Shown here: positions 8,530 through 17,019 of the stretch, in pieces | Layout of the letters: every line of letters starts with the position of its first letter | Position numbering within the stretch: position 1 is the stretch's first letter | Source of the DNA: Methylococcus capsulatus str. Texas = ATCC 19069 | Lineage (GTDB): Bacteria; Pseudomonadota; Gammaproteobacteria; Methylococcales; Methylococcaceae | Length of the DNA stretch: 64,000 bases | Assembly: GCF_000424685.1 (NCBI RefSeq) | Contig: NZ_AUKJ01000021.1 | Coordinates: 103,862 to 167,861, forward strand | Reading direction: 5' to 3' | Position numbers and translations under genes: made by a program | The notes under the pieces: model-generated | Databases searched by the model: none | Seen by the model: the letters and a program-made list of their open reading frames with translations, nothing else | What the model was told of the DNA's origin: nothing

Positions 8530-9207
8530 ATGAACGGCCTCGCCTCCGCCTTTCTCGCCATCCTGCGGCGCGATCTGGTGCTGGCGTTCCGCCATCGCGG
8601 CGAACTCGCCAACCCGCTGCTGTTCTTCCTGATCATCGTCACGCTCTACCCCTTGGGTGTCAGCCCTGACCCGGAACTGCTGAGAAGGATCGCCCCTGGA
8701 GTGATCTGGATAGCGGCCCTCCTGGCCGCGCTGTTCTCGCTGGAAAACCTGTTCCGGAGCGATTTCGACGACGGCTCGCTGGAACAGATGCTGCTCAGCC
8801 CCCGATCGCTGGCGTTGCTGGTGATCGCCAAGGTGTTGGCACACTGGTTGGTCAGCGGCCTGCCCATGCTGCTCCTGGCGCCGCTCCTGGCCCTGTTGCT
8901 GGACATGCCCTCCAGGGCCGCCTGGACGCTGGAAACGACGCTCGCCATCGGCACGCCGCTGCTGAGCCTGATCGGCGCCATCGGGGTGGCGCTGACCGTG
9001 GGCCTCAAGCGCGGCGGCATCTTGCTGACCCTGCTGATACTGCCCCTCTACATCCCGGTGCTGATCTTCGCCACCAATGCCGTCGCCGCCGCCGGTGCCG
9101 GCATGCCGGTGGAAGGTCAGTTGTACTTCCTGGCCGCTTTGCTGACGCTGGCGCTGACGCTCGCGCCTGTCGCCATCGCGGCCGCGTTGCGCATAAGCAT
9201 GAGTTGA
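8530..9207 (+). CDS. ccmB: Cytochrome c maturation membrane protein CcmB
   Basis: A 225-residue, almost entirely hydrophobic protein with six predicted membrane helices. Family features include the N-terminal FLAILRRDLVLAFRHRGELA, then SLENLFRSDFDDGSLEQMLL, the conserved cytoplasmic segment of CcmB. CcmB is the membrane-spanning partner of the CcmA ATPase in haem delivery to CcmE. Length is normal for the family. The ATG at 8530 follows the palindromic repeat by about 40 bases, and ccmC starts five bases after its end. Confidence 0.93.
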   Translation: MNGLASAFLAILRRDLVLAFRHRGELANPLLFFLIIVTLYPLGVSPDPELLRRIAPGVIWIAALLAALFSLENLFRSDFDDGSLEQMLLSPRSLALLVIAKVLAHWLVSGLPMLLLAPLLALLLDMPSRAAWTLETTLAIGTPLLSLIGAIGVALTVGLKRGGILLTLLILPLYIPVLIFATNAVAAAGAGMPVEGQLYFLAALLTLALTLAPVAIAAALRISMS

Positions 9208-9211
9208 CGCC

Positions 9212-9943
9212 ATGTGGACCTTCTTCCATAAGCTCGCATCGCCCAAGCATTTCTACCGCATCAGCGGCAAGCTGATCCCCTGGCTGGGCACGATCACCGT
9301 TCTGCTGTTCGTCACAGGTCTCTACTTCGGTCTGTTCAAGGCGCCGCCGGACTATCAGCAGGGCGAGAGCTATCGGATCATGTTCGTCCACGTGCCGGCG
9401 GCCTGGATGTCCATGTTCATCTACACCTTCATGGCGGTGCTGTACGCCATCCACCTGATCTGGAACATCAAGCTGGCCGATGTGATGGCCTCCAGTTCGG
9501 CGGCGATGGGCGCCTCGTTCACCTTCCTCGCACTGGTGACCGGTTCGCTCTGGGGCAAGCCGATGTGGGGGACATGGTGGGTGTGGGACGCGCGGCTGAC
9601 TTCCGAACTGATTCTGCTGTTCCTCTATCTGGGCTACATCGCCCTGGTCTCGGCGATCGATGACAAGCGCACCGCCGCCCGCGCCGGTGGGCTGTTGATC
9701 CTGGTCGGCGTGGTCAACATCCCCATCATCCATTACTCGGTGGAATGGTGGAACACCCTGCACCAGGGCCCCACGGTCACCAAGCTGGACAAGCCTTCGA
9801 TCCACGCCAGCATGTTGCTCCCGCTGCTGTTGATGGCATTGGCCTTCCAGTGCTACTACTTCACCCTGGTGCTGGTCCGCGCACGCACCGAACTGCTGGA
9901 GCGCGAACGCCGCAGCGCCTGGATAAAGGAGCTGTTCGGCTGA
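9212..9943 (+). CDS. ccmC: Haem exporter/handling protein CcmC
   Basis: A 243-residue protein with six membrane helices. It has the haem-binding tryptophan-rich motif of this family, WGTWWVWDARLTSELIL, and two family histidines (FVHVPAAW and IIHYSVEWW). CcmC presents haem to CcmE on the periplasmic face of the inner membrane. The usual following genes (ccmD, ccmE, ccmF, ccmG, ccmH) are not here: the next gene is on the opposite strand and starts its 3' end two bases away. They must lie elsewhere if the pathway is complete. Confidence 0.94.
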   Translation: MWTFFHKLASPKHFYRISGKLIPWLGTITVLLFVTGLYFGLFKAPPDYQQGESYRIMFVHVPAAWMSMFIYTFMAVLYAIHLIWNIKLADVMASSSAAMGASFTFLALVTGSLWGKPMWGTWWVWDARLTSELILLFLYLGYIALVSAIDDKRTAARAGGLLILVGVVNIPIIHYSVEWWNTLHQGPTVTKLDKPSIHASMLLPLLLMALAFQCYYFTLVLVRARTELLERERRSAWIKELFG

Positions 9944-9944
9944 G

Positions 9945-10952
9945 TCAAAAAGCGACGGCCAGACCCATCGTGCCCAGATAACTCGGCACATAGGCTCCCA
10001 ACGCGCCGCTGTAGCTCCCGAACACCGCGATGCGGTCATTCAGGGTCCACTGAAAACCGGCGCCGACAGCATGCTCCTGCAACGTCTTGACCGGCCCGAC
10101 CGCCCCGGCATGCAGCGTGCGCGGCAGGGCTGCGGCGTTCACGTACCCCTGGATGAACAGCGCGAAGTCCTCGACGACGTCGCGCTGAAAAGCCCATTGG
10201 AACGAAGGCAGGATGACCTCGGCGCCCCTGAAGTCCTTTAGGCTGGCGAAACCAAAGTTCCAGTTGAAAGCAATGCCCCACGGCAGGACATGATCCGCGT
10301 TGATCGTCAACGAACCCTGGGTGCCGTTGTCGAAGAAGGGGCTCCCCCAGGTGCTCTGCACGTAGGCTTCCAGCCCCACCGAGTAGTTGAAATACTCGAA
10401 ATCGTCCTTGTACAAATGGATCTTGGTATCGAACGTCAGCGGCGCAAATCCCGTCGCCGACTGCGGTGGCCCTTGCACCGTCAGCCCCTGGGTGAACAGG
10501 CGCAGTTCCACGTCGTCGGTCAAGCCATAGCGGAACAGGAACTCCCAGTTGTACTGTTTCACCGAATCCGAACTCGCCCCCTGCAGCGTGAAAGGGCTCA
10601 TTTCCAGATAGATACCACCTTCGGGCAGGGTGTAGGACGAATTGGGAAAATTGGCGAGATCAGGGCCGGGCTCCCTCACCGTCACCACCCGAGGCGCCGG
10701 AGCCACCCCCCGGGGCGCGGGCGTGGAGCCCGGCCTCCGCGGCCGGTCCGGTTCCGTGCTGTGAACGTGTTCGCGGTAAATTGTGGCATACCCAGCGGAA
10801 CGTTCCGGCGAAGACCCGGATGGGGAGAACTGTGCACCCGGCTCGACACCCTGCACCGGTGCGGCGGCCGGCAACACGAGCAGCCAGGCGAAGGCGACTT
10901 CCCAGACCTGGCCGACTCGCTTCAACGGGCGCCCGACGGATCGCATCGCCAC
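9945..10952 (-). CDS. Outer-membrane beta-barrel protein, transporter-like
   Basis: A 335-residue protein with an N-terminal signal segment (about residues 15-36), a proline-rich linker (about 60-100), and then a run of alternating hydrophobic strands ending in LGTMGLAVAF. A terminal phenylalanine is the sorting signal of outer-membrane barrels. The region SSYTLPEGGIYLEMSP and GLTDDVELRLF resembles the barrels annotated as phenol-degradation-type or generic transporters, but I cannot assign a substrate. It is convergent with ccmC and shares no obvious operon with the amidase, whose stop lies 48 bases upstream of this start. Confidence 0.6.
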   Translation of the reverse strand: MAMRSVGRPLKRVGQVWEVAFAWLLVLPAAAPVQGVEPGAQFSPSGSSPERSAGYATIYREHVHSTEPDRPRRPGSTPAPRGVAPAPRVVTVREPGPDLANFPNSSYTLPEGGIYLEMSPFTLQGASSDSVKQYNWEFLFRYGLTDDVELRLFTQGLTVQGPPQSATGFAPLTFDTKIHLYKDDFEYFNYSVGLEAYVQSTWGSPFFDNGTQGSLTINADHVLPWGIAFNWNFGFASLKDFRGAEVILPSFQWAFQRDVVEDFALFIQGYVNAAALPRTLHAGAVGPVKTLQEHAVGAGFQWTLNDRIAVFGSYSGALGAYVPSYLGTMGLAVAF

Positions 10953-11000
10953 CCCGGCTATGCCGGAACCGGCAGGTTTGCCGAAACTGCCAGCCGGCGA

Positions 11001-12251
11001 CTAGTCATCGAGGACGGCCGCCACTCCCTGGGCGACGGCCATCAAGAACGCGTCGTTCCCTTCTGCGGCCAGCAGGGAAAGACCGACAGGCGCCCCTTCC
11101 ACTTCGACCGCCGGGAGCGAAATTTGCGGCAGCCGACAGATTCCCGCGATCGCCATTCGGGCTAGCACCCGCGGAAAATAATCGCCCTGGGTGCGGTCCA
11201 GCCCGAGGCTGCCCTTCAAAGGCGCCGGTGCGTGCACGGTGGGGAAGCAGATCACGTCTTCCGGCCCGAGGACTCTTGCAAGTGCCGCCCGGTAACGCTC
11301 CCGGCGTGCCAGCGCGGCCGGCAACAGGCGGCGGTCCAGCCCCTTGGCCAGCTCGAAGTTGCGGCGGGTGCGCTCGCCCAGAGCCGGCCGGGCCGACTCG
11401 ATCCATGTACCCAGGGTACTCCAGATTTCAGCCCACTGAATGGGCTGAAAGACCTGACGCCAGTTGTCCATGCCGGAAACCCCGGCTTCTCCATCGATGC
11501 TTCGCAAGGAAATCTCGCGGCTCGGGAAACTGCCGGCCAGCCGCTTCAGGACCGGTCCGAACGCCTTGCGGACGGCAGGCTCGGCCGCGTCGAAGCCCTC
11601 CTGCAACAGCCACAGCCTGCCGGAAACGGTGGGGAGCGGATCGACGTTCAGCAACAGGCTCATGACCCGCTGCAGCGTCTCGCCATTGCGGGCGAAGGCG
11701 CCAACCGTATCGAAACCGGGTGCCAGCGGATTGACACCAGCCACGGAAACCCCGCCATGGCTGGGCCGCATCCCCCAGATGCCGCAATTGCTGGCCGGGA
11801 GGCGAATGGAACCCGCCGTGTCCGTACCCAGGGCGAAATCCACCTCGCCCGCGGCCACAGCAACCGCCGATCCGCTGGAAGAGCCCCCCGGCACCCGGTC
11901 GGGTGCGGCTGGGTTCAGCGGGGTGCCGTAGAACGCATTCTCGCCGGTGAGACCGAAAGCCAGCTCGTCCGCACAGGTCTTGCCCAGGCAGACGGCACCC
12001 GCTTGCAGACACTGCTCCACACACACGGCATGAGCAACCGCGGGCGGATGGCTCCTGGCCCAGTCGGGATTGGCACAGCCGGTCACATGGCCGGCGATGT
12101 CGATCAAATCCTTGACGCCGAAGGAAAGGCCCACCAGCGGTCCGGTGACCGCCGCGCGAATTTCCATCTGGGCAAGAAACGAACGCGAGGATTCGGGCAT
12201 CCGAAAAGTCTGGGAGCTGCGGTGGTTGGGGAAACGGCAGGATGAATCCAT
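11001..12251 (-). CDS. Amidase-signature family hydrolase
   Basis: A 416-residue amidase with the Ser-cisSer-Lys triad of the family. The catalytic Lys lies in LSFGVKD (about residue 47). The glycine/serine-rich signature is GGSSSGSAVAVAAG, and the nucleophile Ser is in GTDTAGSIRLPAS. Such enzymes hydrolyse amides, including glutamine-type and aryl amides; the short C-terminal half does not allow a substrate call, and GatA is unlikely because gatCB are absent. The start is uncertain: the ATG at 12251 has GAGG only two bases away, while an in-frame ATG at 12200 would still include all motifs. Confidence 0.85.
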   Translation of the reverse strand: MDSSCRFPNHRSSQTFRMPESSRSFLAQMEIRAAVTGPLVGLSFGVKDLIDIAGHVTGCANPDWARSHPPAVAHAVCVEQCLQAGAVCLGKTCADELAFGLTGENAFYGTPLNPAAPDRVPGGSSSGSAVAVAAGEVDFALGTDTAGSIRLPASNCGIWGMRPSHGGVSVAGVNPLAPGFDTVGAFARNGETLQRVMSLLLNVDPLPTVSGRLWLLQEGFDAAEPAVRKAFGPVLKRLAGSFPSREISLRSIDGEAGVSGMDNWRQVFQPIQWAEIWSTLGTWIESARPALGERTRRNFELAKGLDRRLLPAALARRERYRAALARVLGPEDVICFPTVHAPAPLKGSLGLDRTQGDYFPRVLARMAIAGICRLPQISLPAVEVEGAPVGLSLLAAEGNDAFLMAVAQGVAAVLDD

Positions 12252-12317
12252 ATCCTCGTGCCATTCTAAACGGTTCGCCAGTCACTGCGGAAGGCGACTC
12301 CGGAACTCTCCCCAAGG

Positions 12318-12355
12318 AAAAAAAACGGCCCGAGGATCGAAGACCCCCGGGCCGT
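12318..12355 (-). terminator. Rho-independent terminator of the phosphate module
   Basis: On the minus strand, a stem of ACGGCCCG (12348-12355) with CGGGCCGT (12325-12332) is followed by a run of eight T (12325-12318). It lies about 30 bases after the pstS stop. The strength and orientation show that transcription of the porin-cytochrome-pstS unit ends here. Confidence 0.9.
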
Positions 12356-12383
12356 CGCGGAATGACGGCGGCTGTGACAGCCC

Positions 12384-13436
12384 TTACAGGGAAAGCGGCT
12401 TCAGCTTCTTTGCATCTTCGGCCATTTCCTTCCGCTCGTCGGCCGGCAGCGGGACGAGTCCGCGTTCGGACAGGTAACCGTCCTCGCCCCAAGCCTTCTC
12501 GGAGGTGAATTCCGCGATGTACTCCACGATACCCGGAATCATCCCGACATGGGATTTCTTGACGTAGAAGTACAGCGGGCGGGAAATCGAGTAACTGCCG
12601 TCGGCGATCGATTCGAACGAAGGGTCCACGCCTTCGATCTTCGCCGCGGCGACCTTGTCAGCGTTTTCTTCCAGGAAACTGTACCCGAAGATGCCGACTG
12701 CATTCGGATTGGCAACCAGTTTCTGCACGATCAGGTTGTCGTTTTCGCCGGCTTCCACATAGGCGCCATCTTCACGAACGGTGTGGCAGACCTTCTTGTA
12801 CTCCGGCTCGTTGTCCTTCTTCAAGGCGGCGATCCACTTGAACTCCTTGCAGCCGCCCTCCAGGGCGAGTTCGGCAAAGGCATCGCGGGTTCCAGAAGTC
12901 GGCGGAGGACCCAACACCTCGATCTTGGTGGCGGGCAGCGCGGGATTGACCTCGTTCCAGGTCTTGTAGGGATTATCGATCAAATTGTCACAGCCACCGC
13001 AGTCGGGATCGGGAATCTGCTTGGCCAGTGCCAGATAGATATCCTTACGGCTCAGTTCCATCGGCTTGGATTTCTTGGACCGAGCCAGCACGATACCGTC
13101 GAAGCCGATCTTGACCTCGACGATGTCTTTGACGCCGTTCTTCTTGCATTGCTGGAACTCGGTGTCCTTCATGCGACGCGAAGCGTTGGCGATATCCGGA
13201 TGATCGACGCCTTCGCCGGCGCAGAACAGCTTGATGCCGCCGCCAGTGCCGGTGGACTCCACTTTCGGCGTCTTGAATTTCCCACCTTTGCCGAAGTGTT
13301 CCGCCACCACGGTGGCAAAGGGATACACCGTGGAAGAACCCACGATGCTGATGGTGTCACGCCCACCGGCAGCCGATGCGCCGGCGCCGAAAACGGTGGC
13401 CGACACGGCCAGGCCTATGCTGACGATCTTTTTCAC
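12384..13436 (-). CDS. pstS: Phosphate-binding protein PstS
   Basis: A 350-residue periplasmic phosphate-binding protein. A signal peptide (cleavage near ASAAG) is followed by the family N-terminus ISIVGSSTVYPFATVVAEHF; the SSTV loop binds phosphate. Other family segments are STGTGGGIKLFCAG, ANASRRMKD and TSGTRDAF. I chose the GTG at 13436 because CGGAGAA lies eight bases upstream and it begins with a normal signal peptide; an ATG 11 codons upstream is less likely. It is the last gene of a unit with the cytochrome lipoprotein and the phosphate porin. The pstCAB transporter genes are not adjacent. Confidence 0.93.
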   Translation of the reverse strand: MKKIVSIGLAVSATVFGAGASAAGGRDTISIVGSSTVYPFATVVAEHFGKGGKFKTPKVESTGTGGGIKLFCAGEGVDHPDIANASRRMKDTEFQQCKKNGVKDIVEVKIGFDGIVLARSKKSKPMELSRKDIYLALAKQIPDPDCGGCDNLIDNPYKTWNEVNPALPATKIEVLGPPPTSGTRDAFAELALEGGCKEFKWIAALKKDNEPEYKKVCHTVREDGAYVEAGENDNLIVQKLVANPNAVGIFGYSFLEENADKVAAAKIEGVDPSFESIADGSYSISRPLYFYVKKSHVGMIPGIVEYIAEFTSEKAWGEDGYLSERGLVPLPADERKEMAEDAKKLKPLSL

Positions 13437-13528
13437 GTGAATTTCTCCGCTGTCAAGGGATTTTTGCATCGTTCAGAGTGAGCGCGGCGCGGCTCGCGGG
13501 GACGTCCGCGGGCCGGTGCCGCCGTTGG

Positions 13529-13900
13529 TTACCAAGCGCCGCCCCGGTTACCGGGCTGCGTCACCATGTAGTAGATCGCATCGGCGACGTTCTTCTCGGA
13601 ATATCCCTCCCCAACGATGGTCTTGGGGTTTTCGAGATATTTGAGATCGACGTGCTTGTTCAGAATCTTCCGCCACAACGCGGAGGGCTCGCCCCAGATG
13701 ACGGTGGCCGAAGGGGTCAGCGCTCCATTGGTGCCGTTGTCGTGGCAGGCCGAACAATAGGTGGCGTAGGTGTTGCGTCCGTTCTGATAGTCGAAACGAG
13801 CGTTCGCCAATTCGGGCGTGTTCGCATCGATCGGGGTGTGCAACGCGCAACCCGCCATCAGCAGGGGCAGCGCAACCAGTATCGACAGTTTGATTTTCAT
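13529..13900 (-). CDS. Mono-haem cytochrome c lipoprotein
   Basis: A 123-residue protein with a lipobox LLMAGC (lipidated Cys18) and one haem motif, CSACH at about residues 49-53. A methionine within AIYYMVTQPG near the C-terminus is the likely sixth ligand. It resembles small class I cytochromes c anchored to a membrane by lipid. Its place between a phosphate-selective porin and PstS is unusual, and nothing in its sequence suggests phosphate binding. Same strand and short gaps (48 bases and 92 bases) suggest cotranscription. Redox partner unknown. Confidence 0.85.
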   Translation of the reverse strand: MKIKLSILVALPLLMAGCALHTPIDANTPELANARFDYQNGRNTYATYCSACHDNGTNGALTPSATVIWGEPSALWRKILNKHVDLKYLENPKTIVGEGYSEKNVADAIYYMVTQPGNRGGAW

Positions 13901-13948
13901 ATCCGTGTTCCTTGAATGAGGTCGACGATGCGCATCGGCCCGACCGGC

Positions 13949-15586
13949 TCAATAATTGGCCTGAAGCTGCAGGCGCAGCACATTGCCGTCGGCCTGGCCA
14001 TAACCCGAGGCCAGTTCCTTGGAATTCCAGCCCGCCGTGCTTCCCGCCGTCGTCGTACGGAAGTTGGTCGTATTGATCAAATCGTACGCGGCGGTGACTT
14101 CGACCTCCGGCCAGGGCTGGTATTCCACACCGAACTCCCACAGGCGTTCGGAGATGTTCGGCGAGTTGTTGTCGAATTTGCTGCCGCCATTATAGGTTTC
14201 GAAGCGGGCGTAGGGCATCCAGCCGCCGTAGAAGTGGTCGATCTTGTAATGGGCCTGGACGTAGCCGCCCCACACGTTCTTGGATTCGATCCAGGCGAGC
14301 TGTTTGCTGGGATCGATCTGCAGCGTCGGCGCGATACCCCAGGTCCATTCCGTCTGCAAACCGAACGGCTTCGGATAGAGCACGGCGTGAATGGCGCCGC
14401 GCAAATCCTGCTGGCCCTGGCCGTCGTTGATGCCGTTGACGCTGGTCCCGGTGATCGTCCCTTTCTGGGTCATGTTGCGGCCGCCGGCGGCGGTGTTGAA
14501 AAAGTTCTTTCCGATGATGTATTGGGTCACTTTTCCCGTGACCGGATCCGCTGGCCCATTGAAGTTCTGCATATTCACGACATATTTGCCGTTATAGCCG
14601 GAAGCGCCGACTTCGAGGATCTGCTCGCCCGGCAGTTCGAACGGATAGGTTACGCGGCCGTCGATGTGGAGGTTGTCGTTCAGCTCGAAGCGGTTGGCGC
14701 CCTGGCCGTTATAGACGCCGAAAGCCACCACGCCGTAGTCGCCGGAACCACGCAAGCCGCTTTTCTGCAGGTACTTGAAGCGTTCCTGGGCGACGTCGGG
14801 CGACCACATCGCGAAGACGCCGAGATCGCGTTCGTCGCGAATGGCGTTGGCGTCGGTCGCCAGGTTGCGTTCGAAAGCGATGCGGTTCTGGGACGACTGC
14901 AGGTTTTCCCAGCCGAACGGGATTTTCGACTGGCCGACACGGAAGCGGTATTCGCGTTCCGAATCGATGAACACATCGGAGTAAGCGTCGCGAATCTGCG
15001 CAAACTGGTACTGACTGGTCGAGTTGTTCTGATCCACCGCCGGCGTGTTCGCCGCAAAATCCGTCTGCAGATAGAACAGCAGGTGGTCGGACACGTCCGC
15101 CGTCAGGGCCAGGCGGGTGCGCCGCAGCAGGAAGTCCTTGTTCTGGCCGATGGAGTTGTCGTTCGGCATCGCCAGATTGTCGCGTGTATTCTCGTCGCCG
15201 TTCAGCAACTGGCTGTAGCGGACCTGGTTATAGCCTTTGATGCTGATCTTGTCGAACCACTTCTTCTCGCCGGAGGGTGCCGGCGCACTCGCCACCTTCT
15301 TCTCGGATTCCTTGATAGCGGCCGCCTTCTTGTCCAGGCGCTTCTCCAGCGCTTCAAGCTCGACCTTTTTCTCGTCCAGTTTCTGCTCGAGAGAAGACGC
15401 GCTTTTCTCCTCCACCTGCTCGAAGGTTCCCAGGCGGACCCGGCCAGGGCCGGGCTCGGCATAGATCTGCTTGGTCTTCTTGTCCATGTACAGCTCGAGT
15501 GCGGCTTCGGCCGGCACCGCCAGCGCACCGCCCAACAGAGCCACCCCGCTCACGCGCAATAAATTGGATTTCATGTCGTTACTCAT
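13949..15586 (-). CDS. Phosphate-selective porin (OprP/OprO family)
   Basis: A 545-residue outer-membrane protein. A signal peptide (cleavage near VPAEA) is followed by a charged coiled-coil stretch (about residues 55-110, rich in Glu and Lys), then a long beta-barrel with the family pattern KISIKGYNQVRYSQ, FLLRRTRLALTADV and FYLQTDFAA, ending in aromatic-rich strands. The coiled coil followed by an OprP-type barrel fits trimeric anion-selective porins. Start could be 15586 or 15574; both leave a usable signal peptide and neither has a strong ribosome binding site. A Pho-box-like site lies about 75 bases upstream. Confidence 0.88.
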   Translation of the reverse strand: MSNDMKSNLLRVSGVALLGGALAVPAEAALELYMDKKTKQIYAEPGPGRVRLGTFEQVEEKSASSLEQKLDEKKVELEALEKRLDKKAAAIKESEKKVASAPAPSGEKKWFDKISIKGYNQVRYSQLLNGDENTRDNLAMPNDNSIGQNKDFLLRRTRLALTADVSDHLLFYLQTDFAANTPAVDQNNSTSQYQFAQIRDAYSDVFIDSEREYRFRVGQSKIPFGWENLQSSQNRIAFERNLATDANAIRDERDLGVFAMWSPDVAQERFKYLQKSGLRGSGDYGVVAFGVYNGQGANRFELNDNLHIDGRVTYPFELPGEQILEVGASGYNGKYVVNMQNFNGPADPVTGKVTQYIIGKNFFNTAAGGRNMTQKGTITGTSVNGINDGQGQQDLRGAIHAVLYPKPFGLQTEWTWGIAPTLQIDPSKQLAWIESKNVWGGYVQAHYKIDHFYGGWMPYARFETYNGGSKFDNNSPNISERLWEFGVEYQPWPEVEVTAAYDLINTTNFRTTTAGSTAGWNSKELASGYGQADGNVLRLQLQANY

Positions 15587-15659
15587 TTCGTGATGTCGTT
15601 TTTCCATGCCTGAAGCGACAGGCATTGGCAGTTCGGCAGCGCAACGATAATGAGCAAAT

Positions 15660-15677
15660 ATGACAGTAACGTTACAA
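15660..15677 (-). promoter_or_regulatory. Pho-box-like site upstream of the phosphate porin
   Basis: Read on the minus strand, the site is TTGTAAC-GTTA-CTGTCAT, two 7-base half-sites on the 11-base spacing used by PhoB. The second half-site matches CTGTCAT perfectly and the first matches five of seven consensus bases. A weaker third unit (GCTCATT) follows at the same spacing. With a phosphate porin and PstS downstream, PhoB control is a well-supported inference. Confidence 0.65.
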
Positions 15678-15760
15678 AGCGATGTAAGCAGAGAGAAATA
15701 CGGCTTTGCGCCGTGCCGCCGACGGCAGCGAACCCCGGCGGGATTTCCCCGGAAAGGCCA

Positions 15761-16471
15761 TCAAAAGTTGATGAACAAGGATCCCATGATGAGGTTATGC
15801 ATGACCTGATTCGGCCTGCTGTCGATGTACTGGTTCATGTAGCCCAGCTCCACCCTCAAGGCCGGATCGAAGCTCCAGCCGCCCCCCAGAAACGCCCGGT
15901 TCTGACCAAAGCCGGCCGGACCGCCCCAGGGGGTGCTGTTCAGGCGAACGAAAACCTCGTCCCAGGCAATCAAGCTCAGGCGCGGTTCGAAATCGAATGG
16001 ACGCAGGTAGCGGAACATCTGGCGGGGCTGGTAGCGGACCTGATCGCCACGGATGAAGTTGGACTCCAGCATCGTCCTGAAGGTGAAGGTCCCGAACTCG
16101 GTGGGAAGTACATAGCGAAAGCCCGGCCAGACGTCCTGCTGGGCCAGATAAGGTTTGCCCGCGTTTTGGGTGGGCACGAAGGAATAGCCGATCCAGACCG
16201 TGGCACGATCGCTCAGCGAATATCCCAGCGCGGCGCGGGCCACGCCCTGATACCAATGCCGCCAGTCACCGTCCCAGCGCATCTGCCCTTCCAGCCATAG
16301 CCGTCCTTTCTCGAGACCGGGATCGATAAAACCCAGACTGCCTTCCGCCACGACCTGCCCCCAACTGCCCCAGTCGTCGGTCGTCATATCCGCGTGCGCA
16401 CCGCCTGACAAAGCCAGGGCAATCGCTCCCAGCGAACATCCTGCCTGCATTTTCCTCATCACACTCATCAT
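15761..16471 (-). CDS. Outer-membrane beta-barrel protein (DUF2490-like)
   Basis: A 236-residue protein with a signal peptide ending around GGAHA, then alternating strands rich in Trp, Tyr and Arg (MRWDGDWRHWYQGVARAALG, WIGYSFVPTQ, QMFRYLRPFD), ending in MGSLFINF with a terminal phenylalanine. This is the appearance of small 12-strand outer-membrane barrels of the DUF2490 type, whose function is unknown. The ATG at 16471 is chosen because GAGG lies eight bases upstream; the longer open frame upstream overlaps the lipoprotein gene and is not protein-like. It may be cotranscribed with the lipoprotein. Confidence 0.65.
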   Translation of the reverse strand: MMSVMRKMQAGCSLGAIALALSGGAHADMTTDDWGSWGQVVAEGSLGFIDPGLEKGRLWLEGQMRWDGDWRHWYQGVARAALGYSLSDRATVWIGYSFVPTQNAGKPYLAQQDVWPGFRYVLPTEFGTFTFRTMLESNFIRGDQVRYQPRQMFRYLRPFDFEPRLSLIAWDEVFVRLNSTPWGGPAGFGQNRAFLGGGWSFDPALRVELGYMNQYIDSRPNQVMHNLIMGSLFINF

Positions 16472-16544
16472 CTTCCAGACCTCGGCGTTGCGGCTCCCGA
16501 GCGCAACCCTCCTCAATGCCCCCGACATACCCCCAACGCCGCCT

Positions 16545-16904
16545 TCATTTCGGCAGTGGCTTTTCCCGCACCGCACAGATCTTCTCGTCGCGGCACTCGA
16601 TGTCGTAGAAGACCGTCCGGCCGCAGCCGTCCACCCGGACGCCATATTCGCTGTAAAGCTCACCCAGCGGCTGGCCCGGCACCTCCTTTTCCGTCACGAT
16701 CGCGGCCTTGACCCGCGGGCAATCCAGCTCCCCCGCCCCGCGCATCTCGGCGGTCTGCAACGCGATCCTGGAATTCTCGGCCAGCAGTTCGGCATCGCTC
16801 AGGCAACCGGACAACAGGGCAAAGAACGGCAGCAGTCCAATGACCGCTATCCGGTCCGGAGCACTGGCAAAACCACCGAACGGATGTTGGCGGGCGCACT
16901 GCAT
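16545..16904 (-). CDS. Small periplasmic lipoprotein, unknown function
   Basis: A 119-residue protein with a hydrophobic segment and lipobox ALLSGC (Cys34), then a short cysteine-containing domain (VDGCGRTVFYDIECRDEKIC) that could form disulphides in the periplasm. The ATG at 16904 is decided by GAGGAGG eight bases upstream; the 15-codon extension in frame lacks a ribosome binding site. I do not recognise the family. It lies 74 bases upstream of the outer-membrane barrel gene on the same strand, so the two may be one unit. Confidence 0.7.
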   Translation of the reverse strand: MQCARQHPFGGFASAPDRIAVIGLLPFFALLSGCLSDAELLAENSRIALQTAEMRGAGELDCPRVKAAIVTEKEVPGQPLGELYSEYGVRVDGCGRTVFYDIECRDEKICAVREKPLPK

Positions 16905-17019
16905 GACGGAACCTCCTCGATTGTTTGCTAGATGCGGGATTACGGGCACGCCCCGTGTCTCCAGGGAGCGCGTATATGACTATATACTCGGTTTTGGCGA
17001 AACGAGGTGCAAATCCGGC

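Noticed and set aside
13916..15562. A 548-residue plus-strand frame antisense to the phosphate porin
   Set aside because: No recognisable motif and no ribosome binding site; the minus strand codes for a clear signal peptide and barrel.
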